Shown: one piece after another, positions 7,910-17,671 of the stretch
Position numbering within the stretch: position 1 is the stretch's first letter
Layout: each line of letters opens with the position of its first letter
NCBI RefSeq assembly: GCF_024169245.1
Contig: NZ_JALJWP010000001.1
Location: 1,551,501 to 1,615,500, forward strand
DNA length: 64,000 nt
DNA from: Pseudomonas koreensis
GTDB lineage: Bacteria > Pseudomonadota > Gammaproteobacteria > Pseudomonadales > Pseudomonadaceae
Direction of reading: 5' to 3'
Position numbers and translations under genes: made by a program
Notes under the pieces: generated by a model
What the model was told of the DNA's origin: nothing
What the model saw: the letters and a program-made list of their open reading frames with translations, nothing else
Database searches by the model: none

Positions 7910-9020
7910 AACCCAATACCTCCACCCGTTGCGCCCAGTGCCCGGCGCGTTCACGCATTTGTTCGGTGCTGAAAGTCGAGCCGCTGACGGCCAGCAACAG
8001 CTGCCCCAGCGCATGACCCTGAATGCGTTCGACGCCACCCTGAAGCAACTTCACCCGGCCACCCAATGCAGCGAATAATGCGGCCAGATCCGGCTCGTCT
8101 GCCGCACTGCCGGTGAACTGCAAACGCAACACCACCGCTGCATCAGAAGCCGTGGATTGCGCCTGCAAACGGCTTTGCAATTCTTCCGGCAGGGCGTGCT
8201 GCAGCGGCGCCAGCAGGGTCTGGCTGACTGCGTGTTGCGGATTGCCGAACACTTGCCACACCGACCCTTGCTCGACCACATGGCCATGCTCGAGCACGAC
8301 GACGCGGTCGCAAATCTCGCGGATCACCGCCATCTCGTGAGTGATCAGCACAATGGTCAGGCCCAGGCGTTTATTGATCTCGCGCAACAGGCCGAGGATC
8401 GACTGCGTGGTTTCCGGGTCGAGGGCCGACGTCGCTTCATCGCAGAGCAGAATGTCCGGGTCATGTACCAGCGCGCGGGCGATGCCGACGCGCTGTTTCT
8501 GCCCGCCGGAAAGCTGCGCCGGGTATGCCTTGTGCTTGCCTTGCAGGCCGACCAGTTCGAGCAGTTCGCGGACCTTGTTCTCGCGTTGCGCTTTCGGCAC
8601 ACCGGCCACTTTCAGCGGCAACTCGACGTTCTGCCAGACGGTCTTGGCCGACATCAGATTGAAGTGCTGGAAGATCATGCCGATGCGTCGGCGCAGGGCG
8701 ACGAGGCGGTCTTCATCGAACTCGCCGATATCCACCTGATCGATCAGCACGCGGCCCGATGTCGGTTGCTCGAGACGATTGATCGTACGGATCAACGACG
8801 ACTTGCCAGCGCCGCTGCGGCCGATGATGCCGAACACTTCCCCGCGCTGGATTGCCAGGTCGATGCCCTGCAAAGCCGCGAGCGGACCTTGCCGGCCGTT
8901 GTAGGTTTTGCCCAGGCCGATAAAGCGTACGTGGGCGCGATTCAACTCGGGGTGCAGCTCGGTTTGTTCAGCATTGTGTGGCTCTGGAAGCTCCAGTCGC
9001 CGTTGGATCGCGGCAGTCAT
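7899..9020 (-). CDS. metN: Methionine-type ABC transporter ATP-binding protein
   Basis: A 373-residue ATPase. Walker [10 protein letters not shown] is at about residues 67-75, followed by the LSGGQKQR signature, Walker [13 protein letters not shown] and the LITHEM switch. The C-terminal part from about residue 285 is the length of the NIL regulatory domain that senses methionine in MetN. The ATG at 9020 lies 2 nt after the metQ stop codon. An unusually long N-terminal extension of about 30 residues precedes the first conserved strand. Confidence 0.88.
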   Translation of the reverse strand: MTAAIQRRLELPEPHNAEQTELHPELNRAHVRFIGLGKTYNGRQGPLAALQGIDLAIQRGEVFGIIGRSGAGKSSLIRTINRLEQPTSGRVLIDQVDIGEFDEDRLVALRRRIGMIFQHFNLMSAKTVWQNVELPLKVAGVPKAQRENKVRELLELVGLQGKHKAYPAQLSGGQKQRVGIARALVHDPDILLCDEATSALDPETTQSILGLLREINKRLGLTIVLITHEMAVIREICDRVVVLEHGHVVEQGSVWQVFGNPQHAVSQTLLAPLQHALPEELQSRLQAQSTASDAAVVLRLQFTGSAADEPDLAALFAALGGRVKLLQGGVERIQGHALGQLLLAVSGSTFSTEQMRERAGHWAQRVEVLGYVV

Positions 9021-9022
9021 GT

Positions 9023-9832
9023 TCAGCTTTCCCAACCGGCCTGATAGAGCTTGCCGTGGGCTTTATCCAGCGCCGCGCGAACGGCTGGCGAATGCTGATA
9101 GATGTCGACGAACTTGATCAGGCGCGGGTCGGTTTTGCTCTTCGGCTGGATGACGAACTGGATCACGTATTCCTTGTGATCGAGACCGTCGAAAAGCAGC
9201 GCCGAGCCGGCATCGAAGGTCTTCGCCAGTCGGATATAGGCCGGGTAACCCTGGACCAGATCGGCGTCGTCATACGCGCGCACCAGTTGCACAGCTTCGA
9301 CCTGAAGGATCTTGATCTTCTTCGGGTTGGCGACGATGTCGTCCTCGGTGGCCTTGTAGCCGACCCCCGGTTTCAAGGTAATCAAACCGGCCTTGGCGAG
9401 CAATTGCAGACCGCGACCGCTGTTGATCGGATCGTTGGCGATGGCGACGCTGGCGCCTTCGGGCAGCTCATCGAAGCTTTTGTATTTCTTCGAATACAGG
9501 CCGACGTTGTTGATGATCCCCGGTGCGAACGGCACCAGGTCGAAACCGGACGCGGCTTTGGCATTTTCCAGGAACGGGATGTGCTGGAAGTAATTCACGT
9601 CGATATCACCAGCGGCGAGGCTGACGTTGGGCGCGATCCAGTCGGTGAATTCCACCAGCTCGACTTTCAGGCCTTGCCTGGAGGCCTCTTCGACGGCGGC
9701 TTCCAGCGGAATGGCAAACGCGGCGGTGGTGCCGATTTTCAGTGGGGCATCGGCAGCGAATACCGCCGAGCTGAACAGGCCGAAGGCCAGGGCCAGTGCT
9801 TTGACTGGGTGGGACAGAATTTTTTTGGTCAT
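9023..9832 (-). CDS. metQ: Methionine-type substrate-binding protein
   Basis: A 269-residue periplasmic NlpA/MetQ-family receptor. The ATG at 9832 gives a signal peptide ([19 protein letters not shown]). Family signatures are [28 protein letters not shown] and [14 protein letters not shown], the loop that grips the ligand backbone. There is no lipobox cysteine after the signal peptide, so it is likely soluble. A longer frame upstream reads through a REP repeat and is not credible as coding. Gene order is monooxygenase, repeat, metQ, metN, metI. Confidence 0.88.
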   Translation of the reverse strand: MTKKILSHPVKALALAFGLFSSAVFAADAPLKIGTTAAFAIPLEAAVEEASRQGLKVELVEFTDWIAPNVSLAAGDIDVNYFQHIPFLENAKAASGFDLVPFAPGIINNVGLYSKKYKSFDELPEGASVAIANDPINSGRGLQLLAKAGLITLKPGVGYKATEDDIVANPKKIKILQVEAVQLVRAYDDADLVQGYPAYIRLAKTFDAGSALLFDGLDHKEYVIQFVIQPKSKTDPRLIKFVDIYQHSPAVRAALDKAHGKLYQAGWES

Positions 9833-9862
9833 GATCAGTTTCCAGTCAGTAAGTATTTTCTC

Positions 9863-9971
9863 TGATCGTTCCCACGCTCCGCGTGGGAATGCAGCCCGGG
9901 ACGCTCTGCGTCCCAACAGCGGACGCGGAGCGTCCATTGAGGCATTCCCACGCAGAGCGTGGGAACGATCA
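9863..9971. repeat. REP doublet, family A
   Basis: Two nested inverted units. The outer arms read TGATCGTTCCCACGCTCCGC and its near-complement, the inner arms GGACGCTCTGCGTCC and GACGCGGAGCGTCC. It lies between the monooxygenase and metQ inside the operon. The same unit occurs at 28638-28750 and 32484-32589. Confidence 0.85.
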
Positions 9972-9982
9972 GTTCAAAAGGG

Positions 9983-11341
9983 TTAGTGGCGATACTCGGA
10001 ACCGGTGTGTTGCTCGGGCAACTGCGCCTCACCGCGAAACAACTTCTCGCGTAAGGTCCCGCCCTCATACGCAGTCTTGTACGAGCCGCGCCGCTGCAAC
10101 TCGGGAATCACCAGTTCGATGAAATCGACATAGCTTTCCGGGGTGACGATGCGGGTCAGGTTGAAACCGTCCAGCCCGGTTTCGGCGATCCACGCTTCCA
10201 GCGCATCCGCCACTTGCTCGGGCGAACCGACCACGGTGATGTAGCGGCCACCCAGGGCGTGCTGGTCGAGCAATTTGCGCCGGGTCCAGTCGTTGTTCTG
10301 CAGGTTTTTCGTCGCTGACTGAATCGCGTTGCTCTTCACGTACTGGATCGGTTCGTCGATTTCGTACTGGGCAAAGTCGATGCCCGTGGACGCGGAAAAG
10401 TGCGCCACGCCAGCCTCGGCACTGGCGTAACTCAAGTACTCGGCATGCTTGGCCCAAGCCGCCTCTTCAGTGGCACCGACAATGACGTTGAGGCCCATGA
10501 ACACCTTGATGTCTTGCGGATTGCGCCCGGCCTCGACCGCGCTGGCGCGGACTTTATCGACCTGCACCTTGGTCGACGGTTTGTTCTGACCGCTGATGAA
10601 CACGCACTCGGCGTGACGCCCGGCGAAGAGCAATCCGCGATCGGAGCTGCCAGCCTGAAACAGCACCGGCGTGCGCTGCGGTGATGGTTCGCAGAGGTGA
10701 TAACCCTCGACCTGATAGAACTCGCCCCTGTGCTCGACCTTGTGCACTTGTTCCGGGTTGGCGTAGATGCGCTGCTCGCGGTCGTTGAGCACCGCGCCGT
10801 TTTCCCAACTGCCTTCCCAGAGTTTGTACAACACCTGCAGATATTCTTCGGCCTGATCATAGCGACGGTCGTGTTCGACCTGTTCGCGCAGCCCCATGGC
10901 TTTGGCGGCGCTGTCCAGGTAACCGGTGACGATGTTCCAGCCAACGCGACCGCGACTCAGATGATCGAGCGTCGACATGCGCCGGGCGAACAGATACGGC
11001 GGCTCGTAAGTAAGATTGGCGGTCAGGCCGAAGCCAAGGTTTTTGGTGACAGCGGCCATCGCCGAAACCAATAGCAGCGGATCGTTGACCGGCAACTGAA
11101 TCGACTCTTTCAGCGTCACGTCGATCGAATTCTGGTAGACGTCGTAGACGCCGACGATGTCAGCGATGAACAAGCCGTCGAACAGCCCGCGCTCGAGCAA
11201 CTGCGCCAGTTCGGTCCAGTACTCGATGGTGTTGTAGCGAGTCGAGGTGTCGCGCGGATGTGTCCACAGGCCATGATTGATATGGCCGATGCAGTTCATG
11301 TTGAACGCATTGAGCAGCATCTTCTTTTTCGCAGCAGCCAT
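9983..11341 (-). CDS. NtaA/DmoA/SfnG-like FMN-dependent monooxygenase
   Basis: A 452-residue flavin monooxygenase of the luciferase superfamily, NtaA/SnaA/DszA branch. Typical segments are LNAFNMNCIGHINHGLW at the N-terminus, HLSRGRVGWNIVTGYLDSAA in the centre and PVLFQAGSSDRGL. These enzymes use reduced flavin from a partner reductase to oxidise sulfides, sulfones or aminopolycarboxylates. Its ATG overlaps the stop of the SfnB gene upstream (ATGA), and metNIQ follows, which points to desulfurisation of an imported sulfur compound. The exact substrate cannot be read from sequence, and no flavin reductase is in the window. Confidence 0.82.
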   Translation of the reverse strand: MAAAKKKMLLNAFNMNCIGHINHGLWTHPRDTSTRYNTIEYWTELAQLLERGLFDGLFIADIVGVYDVYQNSIDVTLKESIQLPVNDPLLLVSAMAAVTKNLGFGLTANLTYEPPYLFARRMSTLDHLSRGRVGWNIVTGYLDSAAKAMGLREQVEHDRRYDQAEEYLQVLYKLWEGSWENGAVLNDREQRIYANPEQVHKVEHRGEFYQVEGYHLCEPSPQRTPVLFQAGSSDRGLLFAGRHAECVFISGQNKPSTKVQVDKVRASAVEAGRNPQDIKVFMGLNVIVGATEEAAWAKHAEYLSYASAEAGVAHFSASTGIDFAQYEIDEPIQYVKSNAIQSATKNLQNNDWTRRKLLDQHALGGRYITVVGSPEQVADALEAWIAETGLDGFNLTRIVTPESYVDFIELVIPELQRRGSYKTAYEGGTLREKLFRGEAQLPEQHTGSEYRH

Positions 11342-12534
11342 CAGATGGTCCCCCGCAGCGGCGGCTTTTCATCATTGAGGTAGTAATTGCCCACCGCGTG
11401 ATACTTCCAGCGCACTGGGTCATGCAGGGTGTGCACGCGAGCGTTGCGCCAGTGCCGGTCGAGGCCGTGTTCGCTGAGGGTCGCCTGGCTGCCAGCCAGT
11501 TCGAACAGCGTACTGCCAGCGGCGAGGGAAATTTCCGTGCTGATTGCGCGGGCTTCGGCCACCGCGATCGATGCGGCAGCGACAGTGTCAGCATTGGTTT
11601 CAGCTTGCGCGGCATCAAGCAATTCGCCGGCGCGTTCGAGCATGGCTTCGGTGGCGTGCAGACGAATGCTCAAGTGGCCGAAGCTCTTCAGCGTCAGCGG
11701 ATCTTCGGTGGCTTTGTCGTTGCCGGAATCGATCCACGGACGGGTCTTGCTGCGCACGAAGTGCAAGGCATCTTCGTAAGCGGCGCGGGCGATGCCGGTG
11801 TCGATGGCGGCGTGAAGAATCTGCGCCAGCGGGCCGACGGTGGTCGGGCGCTCGAAAGCGCTCTGGAACGGCAGGACGTCTTCAGTCGCCACATACACAT
11901 CTTCGAACACCACCGAACCGCTGCCGGTGGTGCGCTGGCCGAAGCCGCTCCAGTCGTCGATCACCGTCAGGCCTTTGCTCTCGCGCGGGACGAAGGCCAG
12001 TTGCTGTACGCCGTTTTCATCGACCACCGACGTCGGGATGCGCTGCGCGTAAATCGCCCCGGTCGAGTAGAACTTGCGACCGCTGATGCGATAACCGTTA
12101 CCGTCGCGGGTAAGGCTGGTGACACGGTCGTGAGCGGTTTTGGTGCCCAGTTCTGCCAAGGCATTGCCGAAGCGTTGCCCGGCGAGGACCTCGGCATACA
12201 GGCGCTGTTTCTGTTCGTCGCTGCCATTCACGCGCAGCACTTCCAGCGCGTAAAAATGGTTCTGCGGAATCTGTCCCAGCGAGGCGTCGGCCTGGGCGAT
12301 CAGCGCGATGACTTTGGCCAGGGTGACGTTGGATACGCCAGCGCCGCCATATTCTTTCGGCACGCTGATGCCCCACAGGCCTGAGCGGGAAAACACTTCG
12401 AGCTCTGCCAATGGCAGGCGGCGTTCGCGGTCGCGCAGGGCGCTGTCGCGCTTGAAATCTTCGGCCAGGTCGCTGGCGACGATCAGGGCTTGCTCATCGC
12501 TGGTGATGACCGCGACGTGATGGGATAGCGTCAT
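11341..12534 (-). CDS. sfnB: SfnB-family sulfur acquisition dehydrogenase (copy 2)
   Basis: A 397-residue flavoprotein of the acyl-CoA dehydrogenase/DszC fold. Visible features are SGLWGISVPKEYGG, the flavin-contact region NALAELGTKTAHD, FYSTGAIYAQ and the C-terminal RHWRNARVHTLHDPVRWKYH shared by SfnB and DszC. SfnB-type enzymes are made under sulfate limitation and act on sulfones or related compounds. It follows a second, clearly paralogous gene by 26 nt and overlaps the monooxygenase gene by 4 nt, so the three are one transcription unit. Confidence 0.82.
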   Translation of the reverse strand: MTLSHHVAVITSDEQALIVASDLAEDFKRDSALRDRERRLPLAELEVFSRSGLWGISVPKEYGGAGVSNVTLAKVIALIAQADASLGQIPQNHFYALEVLRVNGSDEQKQRLYAEVLAGQRFGNALAELGTKTAHDRVTSLTRDGNGYRISGRKFYSTGAIYAQRIPTSVVDENGVQQLAFVPRESKGLTVIDDWSGFGQRTTGSGSVVFEDVYVATEDVLPFQSAFERPTTVGPLAQILHAAIDTGIARAAYEDALHFVRSKTRPWIDSGNDKATEDPLTLKSFGHLSIRLHATEAMLERAGELLDAAQAETNADTVAAASIAVAEARAISTEISLAAGSTLFELAGSQATLSEHGLDRHWRNARVHTLHDPVRWKYHAVGNYYLNDEKPPLRGTI

Positions 12535-12560
12535 AGGGGTTCTCCAGATGACTGGTCGTC

Positions 12561-13802
12561 TCAGATCCAGGAATGGCGGGCCGGCAATGTGCCGTTCAGG
12601 CGATAAGCGCCGATCGCGTGATACTTCCAGCGCACTGGGTCGTGCAGGGTGTGCACGCGGGCGTTGCGCCAGTGGCGGTCGAGATTGAACTCGGCGAGGG
12701 TCGCGCGACTGCCCGCCAGTTCGAACAGCTTTTCGCTGGCCAGCAGCGAGATCTCGGTGGTCAGCGCTTTCGCTTCGGCCACGGCGATAGACGCGCGTGC
12801 GGCCGATTCGGCAGTCAGCGGTGCGGCGTGGACCTGATCGAGTACTTTGCCGGCCTTGCGCAGCAGTGCTTCGGCAGCGTGCAGTTCGATTTTCAGTTTG
12901 CCGATATCGGCGATCACGTAGAGGTCATCGCTGGCGCGCTCGACCCTGGCATCGATCCATGGCCGTGCGCGGGTTTTGACGAAATCGATGGCGTCATCGA
13001 TGGCACCACGGGCGATGCCGGCGTCGATGGCCGCTTGAATCAGCTGCGACACTGCGCCTTGGGTATTCGGCTTCTCGTTGATCTTCCAGTTGTCGATGAC
13101 CAGGCTCGACTCGACGCGCACGTTGTTCAGCAAAATCGTGCCGCTGGCGGTGGTGCGCTGGCCGAAGCCCGACCAGTCATCAACGATGCGCAAACCCGGT
13201 GTGCCGCGACGGACGAAAGCCAGCACTTGCTTGCCGTCATCGTTCAGCGCTTTCACCGCGACCCAGTGCGCGAACAGGGCACCGGTGGAGTAGAACTTCT
13301 GGCCGTTGATCACGTAGTCGTCGCCATCGGCGCTGATTCGCGCTTTCAGTTCCAGAGTATTTTTTGTGCCGCGTTCCGGGCCGGCATTACCGATGCGCCA
13401 GCCTTCCAGAACACTCTGGAACAGCTGCTTTTTCTGCGCTTCGGTGGCGCTGCCGAGGACCAGATTGATGATGCCGAACTGGTTCTGCGGAATCTGCCCG
13501 AGCGCCGGGTCGGCGGCGGAAATGATCGCGAATACTTCGGCCAGCGTGACGAAGGAAACCTGAGGGCCGCCGTATTCACGGGGGATGGCAATGCTGCCCA
13601 GACCGCTACGGGTGAACTGTTCGATTTCCGACCACGGCAGCTTGCGCTGGCGGTCGCGTTTGGCCGCCTGCACGCGAGCAACCTGCGCGAGGTCATGGGC
13701 GGCCTTGATCGCTTGAGCATCGTTGCGCAGCACTTGCGCGGGCAACAACAGTGGGGCGATGTCCAGATCGGACTGCACGTTGGCATCTGCAAGACTGGAC
13801 AT
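12561..13802 (-). CDS. sfnB: SfnB-family sulfur acquisition dehydrogenase (copy 1)
   Basis: A 413-residue paralogue of the following gene, with the same landmarks: SGLGSIAIPREYGG, GNAGPERGTKN, FYSTGALFAH, DDWSGFGQRTTASG and the C-terminal RHWRNARVHTLHDPVRWKYH. The start at 13802 has an AGGGAG ribosome binding site about 8 nt upstream. It is the first gene of the sfnB-sfnB-monooxygenase-metQNI unit; an AT-rich block about 155-190 bp upstream resembles sequence in front of tauA and tcyJ. Two adjacent copies may act on different substrates or form a mixed enzyme. Confidence 0.82.
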   Translation of the reverse strand: MSSLADANVQSDLDIAPLLLPAQVLRNDAQAIKAAHDLAQVARVQAAKRDRQRKLPWSEIEQFTRSGLGSIAIPREYGGPQVSFVTLAEVFAIISAADPALGQIPQNQFGIINLVLGSATEAQKKQLFQSVLEGWRIGNAGPERGTKNTLELKARISADGDDYVINGQKFYSTGALFAHWVAVKALNDDGKQVLAFVRRGTPGLRIVDDWSGFGQRTTASGTILLNNVRVESSLVIDNWKINEKPNTQGAVSQLIQAAIDAGIARGAIDDAIDFVKTRARPWIDARVERASDDLYVIADIGKLKIELHAAEALLRKAGKVLDQVHAAPLTAESAARASIAVAEAKALTTEISLLASEKLFELAGSRATLAEFNLDRHWRNARVHTLHDPVRWKYHAIGAYRLNGTLPARHSWI

Positions 13803-13956
13803 CAGTGCCGCTCCCTGGCTGCACGCAATGCCCTGGCGATCTGCACTGGGGTGATTGTGTTCCGGACCATACCTACCTCACATCTCATGAAAAACGCCGC
13901 GAAGTGCGACGATTGAAAGAATGTCCGGTGGTCCGGTGCATATACCCTAAGCGCGT

Positions 13957-13992
13957 ATAAAAATTAAATAAACTAACTTTTAGGAATATGCA
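13957..13992 (-). promoter_or_regulatory. AT-rich candidate regulator site upstream of the sfn operon
   Basis: On the plus strand the block reads AAATTAAATAAACTAACTTT followed by TAGGAATATGCATAG. Its left half matches AAATAAATAACTTTTT before tauA (32413-32428), and its right half matches TTTAAGGAATATG before tcyJ (17687-17699). A CysB-type or other sulfur regulator site is an inference. Confidence 0.4.
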
Positions 13993-14064
13993 TAGAAGGG
14001 GGGTGTCAGCGTTGGTTGCAGACTTTCAGGTGAGAGGTAGCTAACCTCCCGTCCTGAGCAGGTC

Positions 14065-14829
14065 TCACTTGGTGCGCGATTCGGCGGCCTTGAATTCGGT
14101 CTTCAACGGGACTTTCACATACGGGTTCACGCAACCGATTTTCAATGTGCGCGGCGGCGCCCAGCGTGAGTTGTTGCCGACCCGGTCGAGGATGCAGTAC
14201 GTCACGTCCAGCCGCAGGTCTTCGCCTGCTTCGACGATGACCGCCGGTGGTACCCACACCTGAATCGGCAGCCCGACATCCGCAGCCGTGACCGGCGCCA
14301 GGTCCATGCGCACGTCGCCCCAGCGCAGCGTGATGGCGTCGTCTTCGGCCATGTTCAGGTAGGGCTCGATGGTCAGCGGCACGCCGCGTTTGATCTGGTT
14401 GGGGTTCACGCCCTGACGGCGAATCGCTTCGGGGATGATCACCGGTGCCAGTTGCTGGTTTTCGTCTTCGCACTGCGCGGGGGGCTGGCCACCGGGGCAA
14501 TCGAGTTTGACCTGCACCCGCGTCGCTGCTGATAAGGCCGGACCCTGGCCAACCTGCATCACGCGGTAGTGAATACGCGCGGTGCCATTAGCGATGAAAC
14601 TCTCCGGCACGCGCAGGCTGACTGACGCTCCGATGTCGCTAGCGCTCAGAACTTTCGAAGCGACATAACATTTGTTCCAGAACAGTTCGATCAGATCGCC
14701 AACGTCCATGCCGCAATAGGGCGGCACATCGATCAGCAGGTGGGCTGCTGTTGCCAGGTTGATGCCGGTTTTCTGTGCGCATGCCAGCGTTGGCGCTGCA
14801 AGTTCGGGGGTGTGCGAAGTGCGGGTCAT
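14065..14829 (-). CDS. Hypothetical protein with two tandem beta-type domains
   Basis: A 254-residue protein with no function I recognise. The ATG at 14829 follows a strong AGGAGAG ribosome binding site. The protein looks like two copies of one domain of about 95 residues: copy 1 has LLIDVPPYCGMDVGDLIELFW and VSLRVPESFIANG; copy 2 has LTIEPYLNMAEDDAITLRWG and IQVWVPPAVIVEAGE. Each ends with alternating strands and a cysteine (LDCPGG, LKIGCVNP). No signal peptide or membrane helix is visible. The repeated W-G and YLNM-type pattern resembles repeats in large Pseudomonas surface proteins, but that is only an impression. Confidence 0.6.
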   Translation of the reverse strand: MTRTSHTPELAAPTLACAQKTGINLATAAHLLIDVPPYCGMDVGDLIELFWNKCYVASKVLSASDIGASVSLRVPESFIANGTARIHYRVMQVGQGPALSAATRVQVKLDCPGGQPPAQCEDENQQLAPVIIPEAIRRQGVNPNQIKRGVPLTIEPYLNMAEDDAITLRWGDVRMDLAPVTAADVGLPIQVWVPPAVIVEAGEDLRLDVTYCILDRVGNNSRWAPPRTLKIGCVNPYVKVPLKTEFKAAESRTK

Positions 14830-15285
14830 CGGTTTCTCTCCTTGAAGCCTTGCAGCGAAATCCGTTTCTGGAAAAAAGGCGCGAATCAACTGGCAATAAA
14901 AGCGACAAGTAGGGGCTCGTTTTTATTGTGCGCTGTTGAACTAAGTGGCGCCGGTTGTCGACTAGATAAAAGTCTGCGGAGAGGGGTGTCAATAGGGGTG
15001 ATTAGTTAATCCGCAAATTACAAGTTAATCAGAAAGCTCCTACGTCACTGAGGCACTAAACCTGGCCTCAAGTGCGAAACCAGCTACATGAAAGCGCCGA
15101 TTCCGTGGCGTTTTTTGAGGGTTTGTCCGCGGGCAAACGTATGGAAATATGACGATTCGAGGATGTGCGCAAGCGTTGCGCAATGTATATCTGCGCACGT
15201 TATTGATGAATCTTTAAGTAATTCAGGTCTTGAAGGAGACGTAACTTCCATCCGTGGAAGTTGACGGTTGTTGCAAGCGAAGTTC
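14830..15285. other. Intergenic region without recognised gene
   Basis: No convincing frame is present. A short CGCC/GGCG hairpin followed by TTTTTT sits at 15094-15116 on the plus strand, where no plus-strand gene precedes it. An 8-bp hairpin (AACTTCCA, loop TCCG, TGGAAGTT) at 15243-15262 lies just beyond the end of the cystine operon and may mark its 3' end. Confidence 0.4.
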
Positions 15286-16035
15286 TCAGGCGTGATTCAG
15301 AAACTTGCTGAGAAACTGTTGGGTGCGTTCTTCTTTTGGATTGGCAAACAGCGCTTTAGCTTCACCCTGCTCGACAATTACGCCCTTATCGAAAAACACT
15401 ACGCGATTGGCCACGTCACGGGCGAATCCCATTTCGTGGGTGACAATCACCATGGTGCGATTTTCTTCGGCAAGGCCGCGAATGGTCGCCAGCACTTCGC
15501 CAACCAGTTCCGGGTCGAGCGCCGAGGTCGGTTCGTCGAACAGAATCACTTCCGGCTCCATCGCCAACGCCCGGGCAATCGCTACGCGCTGTTGCTGACC
15601 ACCGGAAAGACGACGCGGATAAGCGTCCTCCTTGCCAGCAAGCCCTACTTTGGTCAGGAGCTTTTTGCCCAGGGCAACCGCTTGTTCGCGCGGCATCTTC
15701 TTGACCACGATCGGGCCTTCGATGACGTTTTCCAATGCGGTGCGATGGGGGAACAGGTTGAAGTTCTGGAACACGAAGCCGACGTGCTGGCGCAGGTTGC
15801 GCACCAGACTCTGCTGCTGGTTCAGCGGGCGGCTGGTATCGATCTCGATATCGCCGACCTTGATCCGGCCACTGGTGGGTTCTTCGAGGAAGTTCAGGCA
15901 ACGCAGGAACGTCGTTTTCCCCGAGCCACTGGGGCCGATGATCGCGACGACTTCGCCTTCCTTTACCTCAAGGTCAATGCCGTTGAGCACGACCTGACCC
16001 TTGAATTGCTTGGTCAGTTTTTCCACGACAATCAT
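15286..16035 (-). CDS. tcyN: Cystine ABC transporter ATP-binding protein
   Basis: A 249-residue polar amino acid transporter ATPase of the YecC/TcyN type: Walker [11 protein letters not shown]-loop FQNFNLFPH, signature LSGGQQQR, Walker [14 protein letters not shown]-loop [10 protein letters not shown]. The ATG at 16035 is preferred because AGGAG lies 10 nt upstream and it sits 4 nt after the permease stop; a GTG/ATG further up at 16056 would overlap the permease by 17 nt. Last gene of the tcyJLN operon, which lies next to D-cysteine desulfhydrase as in enterobacteria. Confidence 0.88.
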   Translation of the reverse strand: MIVVEKLTKQFKGQVVLNGIDLEVKEGEVVAIIGPSGSGKTTFLRCLNFLEEPTSGRIKVGDIEIDTSRPLNQQQSLVRNLRQHVGFVFQNFNLFPHRTALENVIEGPIVVKKMPREQAVALGKKLLTKVGLAGKEDAYPRRLSGGQQQRVAIARALAMEPEVILFDEPTSALDPELVGEVLATIRGLAEENRTMVIVTHEMGFARDVANRVVFFDKGVIVEQGEAKALFANPKEERTQQFLSKFLNHA

Positions 16036-16039
16036 CGGG

Positions 16040-16705
16040 TCAGGACTCCTGGTCATGCCGATTGACCCGCTCTTCCAGCTTGTTCTGGAAGTGCGAAAGC
16101 ACCGTGGCCAGAATCCAGTAGATCAGCGCGGCGGCAAGATACATGGTGAAGACTTCGAAAGTCCGGGCGGTAATCAACTGCGCCTGGCGGAACAGCTCCG
16201 GCACCTGAATGGTCGCGGCCAGCGCGGTGTCCTTGACCAGCGAAATGAAGCTGTTGCCCAGCGGCGGCAATGCCGTGCGCATCGCTTGCGGCAGGATGGC
16301 CCGCCGCAAGGTCTGCGCGCGGGTCATGCCGATGCTCGCAGCAGCTTCCCACTGACCGCGCTCGATCGAACCGATCGCGGCACGCAGGATTTCACAGGCG
16401 TAGGCGGCCATGTTCAGCGAGAAGCCGATCAGCGCAGCGGGCAGCGGATCCAGCTTCATGCCCAGTTGCGGCAAGCCGTAATAGATCACGAACAGCTGCA
16501 CCAGCAACGGCGTACCGCGAAAGAACGACACGTAGATGCGGGCCAGCCAACTGACCGATTTGAAGCGCGACAAGCGCATCAGTGCCAGGCCGAAGCCCAG
16601 CAGCAGACCGAAGAACATCCCGCCGAGGCTGAGGACTACCGTGTAGTACGCGCCCTTCAACAGGAAGGGCGCGGAATCCAGCGCGAGTTGGAAAGCCTCT
16701 TCCAT
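16040..16705 (-). CDS. tcyL: Cystine ABC transporter permease
   Basis: A 221-residue His/Glu/Gln/Arg/cystine-type permease. Membrane segments include [25 protein letters not shown]; the EAA loop is [22 protein letters not shown]. The stop of tcyJ and this start codon share one nucleotide (TAATG), so translation is coupled. Acts with the TcyJ receptor and TcyN ATPase to import cystine and possibly related diamino acids. Confidence 0.87.
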   Translation of the reverse strand: MEEAFQLALDSAPFLLKGAYYTVVLSLGGMFFGLLLGFGLALMRLSRFKSVSWLARIYVSFFRGTPLLVQLFVIYYGLPQLGMKLDPLPAALIGFSLNMAAYACEILRAAIGSIERGQWEAAASIGMTRAQTLRRAILPQAMRTALPPLGNSFISLVKDTALAATIQVPELFRQAQLITARTFEVFTMYLAAALIYWILATVLSHFQNKLEERVNRHDQES

Positions 16706-17505
16706 TATTTAGTGACGTCTGCGTTGAAGTACTTCTTCGACAGTTTCTCAAGGGTGCCGTCGGCACGCAGTTCGTCGAGCGCCTTGTTCACCGCTGCCAG
16801 CAGTTCAGGCTCGCCTTTGCGCAGGGCGATACCGGATTCCTGACGTGAGAAGGCTTCACCGGCAGCGACGGTTTTCGGGGCTTTCTTGGCGTATTCCAGA
16901 GCAGCCAGACGGTCGATCAGGATGGCATCGGTGCGACCGTTGTTGAGGTCGGCGAACTTGGTAGGATCATCGTCGTAGGTGCGCACGTCAGCACCCGGCA
17001 CGTTGGCGCGGACCCACTGCTCGTAGTTGGTGCCCAGGCCGACACCGACCTTCTTGCCGGACAGGTCAGCGGCGGTCTTGATATTCAGCGCCGACTCTTT
17101 GCTTTTCAGCACGAGGGCCTGGATGCCGGAGACGGTGTACGGTTCGGAGAAGTCATACTTCTTCTTGCGCTCGTCGGAGATAGTCACCTGATTGACCACC
17201 AGGTCCAGACGCTTGGATTCCAGAGCAGCGAGGATGCCATCCCATTTGGTCGGCTGGATCTTGGCTTTGACGCCGAGTTTCTGCGCCAGCGCTTCGGACA
17301 GCTCTACTTCGAAACCGGACAGCTTGCCGTTCTCGTCGACGAAGCTGAACGGAGGATAAGTGCCTTCCAGGCCGACGTTGAGAACGCCTTTGTCCTTGAT
17401 CTGTTGCAACTGCTCACCGGCCACTGCCTGGCCAATCAGGCCGGCGCTGAGCGCAAGACCCAGCGAACCGACCAGCAGAGTGCGACGTAGTGCGGAAATA
17501 TTCAT
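16705..17505 (-). CDS. tcyJ: Cystine-binding periplasmic protein
   Basis: A 266-residue family 3 solute-binding protein with a signal peptide (LLVGSLGLALSAGLIGQAVAG). Signatures are LNVGLEGTYPPFSFVDENGKLSGFE cut short here as GLEGTYPPFSF, DLVVNQVTISDERK and a Gly-rich ligand loop KKVGVGLGTNYEQW. The protein resembles FliY/TcyJ; the neighbouring D-cysteine desulfhydrase supports cystine as ligand. It heads the tcyJLN operon; an AT-rich block 167-194 nt upstream shares TTTAAGGAATATG with the sfn promoter region. Confidence 0.86.
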   Translation of the reverse strand: MNISALRRTLLVGSLGLALSAGLIGQAVAGEQLQQIKDKGVLNVGLEGTYPPFSFVDENGKLSGFEVELSEALAQKLGVKAKIQPTKWDGILAALESKRLDLVVNQVTISDERKKKYDFSEPYTVSGIQALVLKSKESALNIKTAADLSGKKVGVGLGTNYEQWVRANVPGADVRTYDDDPTKFADLNNGRTDAILIDRLAALEYAKKAPKTVAAGEAFSRQESGIALRKGEPELLAAVNKALDELRADGTLEKLSKKYFNADVTK

Positions 17506-17671
17506 GACAAGCCCCTGTGTTTTCTTATGGAAGACGCTTAAGGAATGTAGGCAAATGGGTGATTTGGACGACAGCGCTATCCTGCCTTAATGCAGCTTAA
17601 GCGTCTCGCCCGAAATTCGCCTGCGGCGAGACTATAAGATGTCTGTTTTAGACTTGAAAATACTTAATATG

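Noticed and set aside
9833..9937. N-terminal extension of MetQ
   Set aside because: It is translated REP sequence; the true signal peptide begins at 9832.
9862..9972. Repeats considered as a CRISPR array
   Set aside because: Palindromic units occur as isolated facing pairs, not as regular repeat-spacer series.
15094..15116. Possible terminator with T-run
   Set aside because: Only a 4-bp stem and no plus-strand gene upstream; kept only as a note in the intergenic entry.
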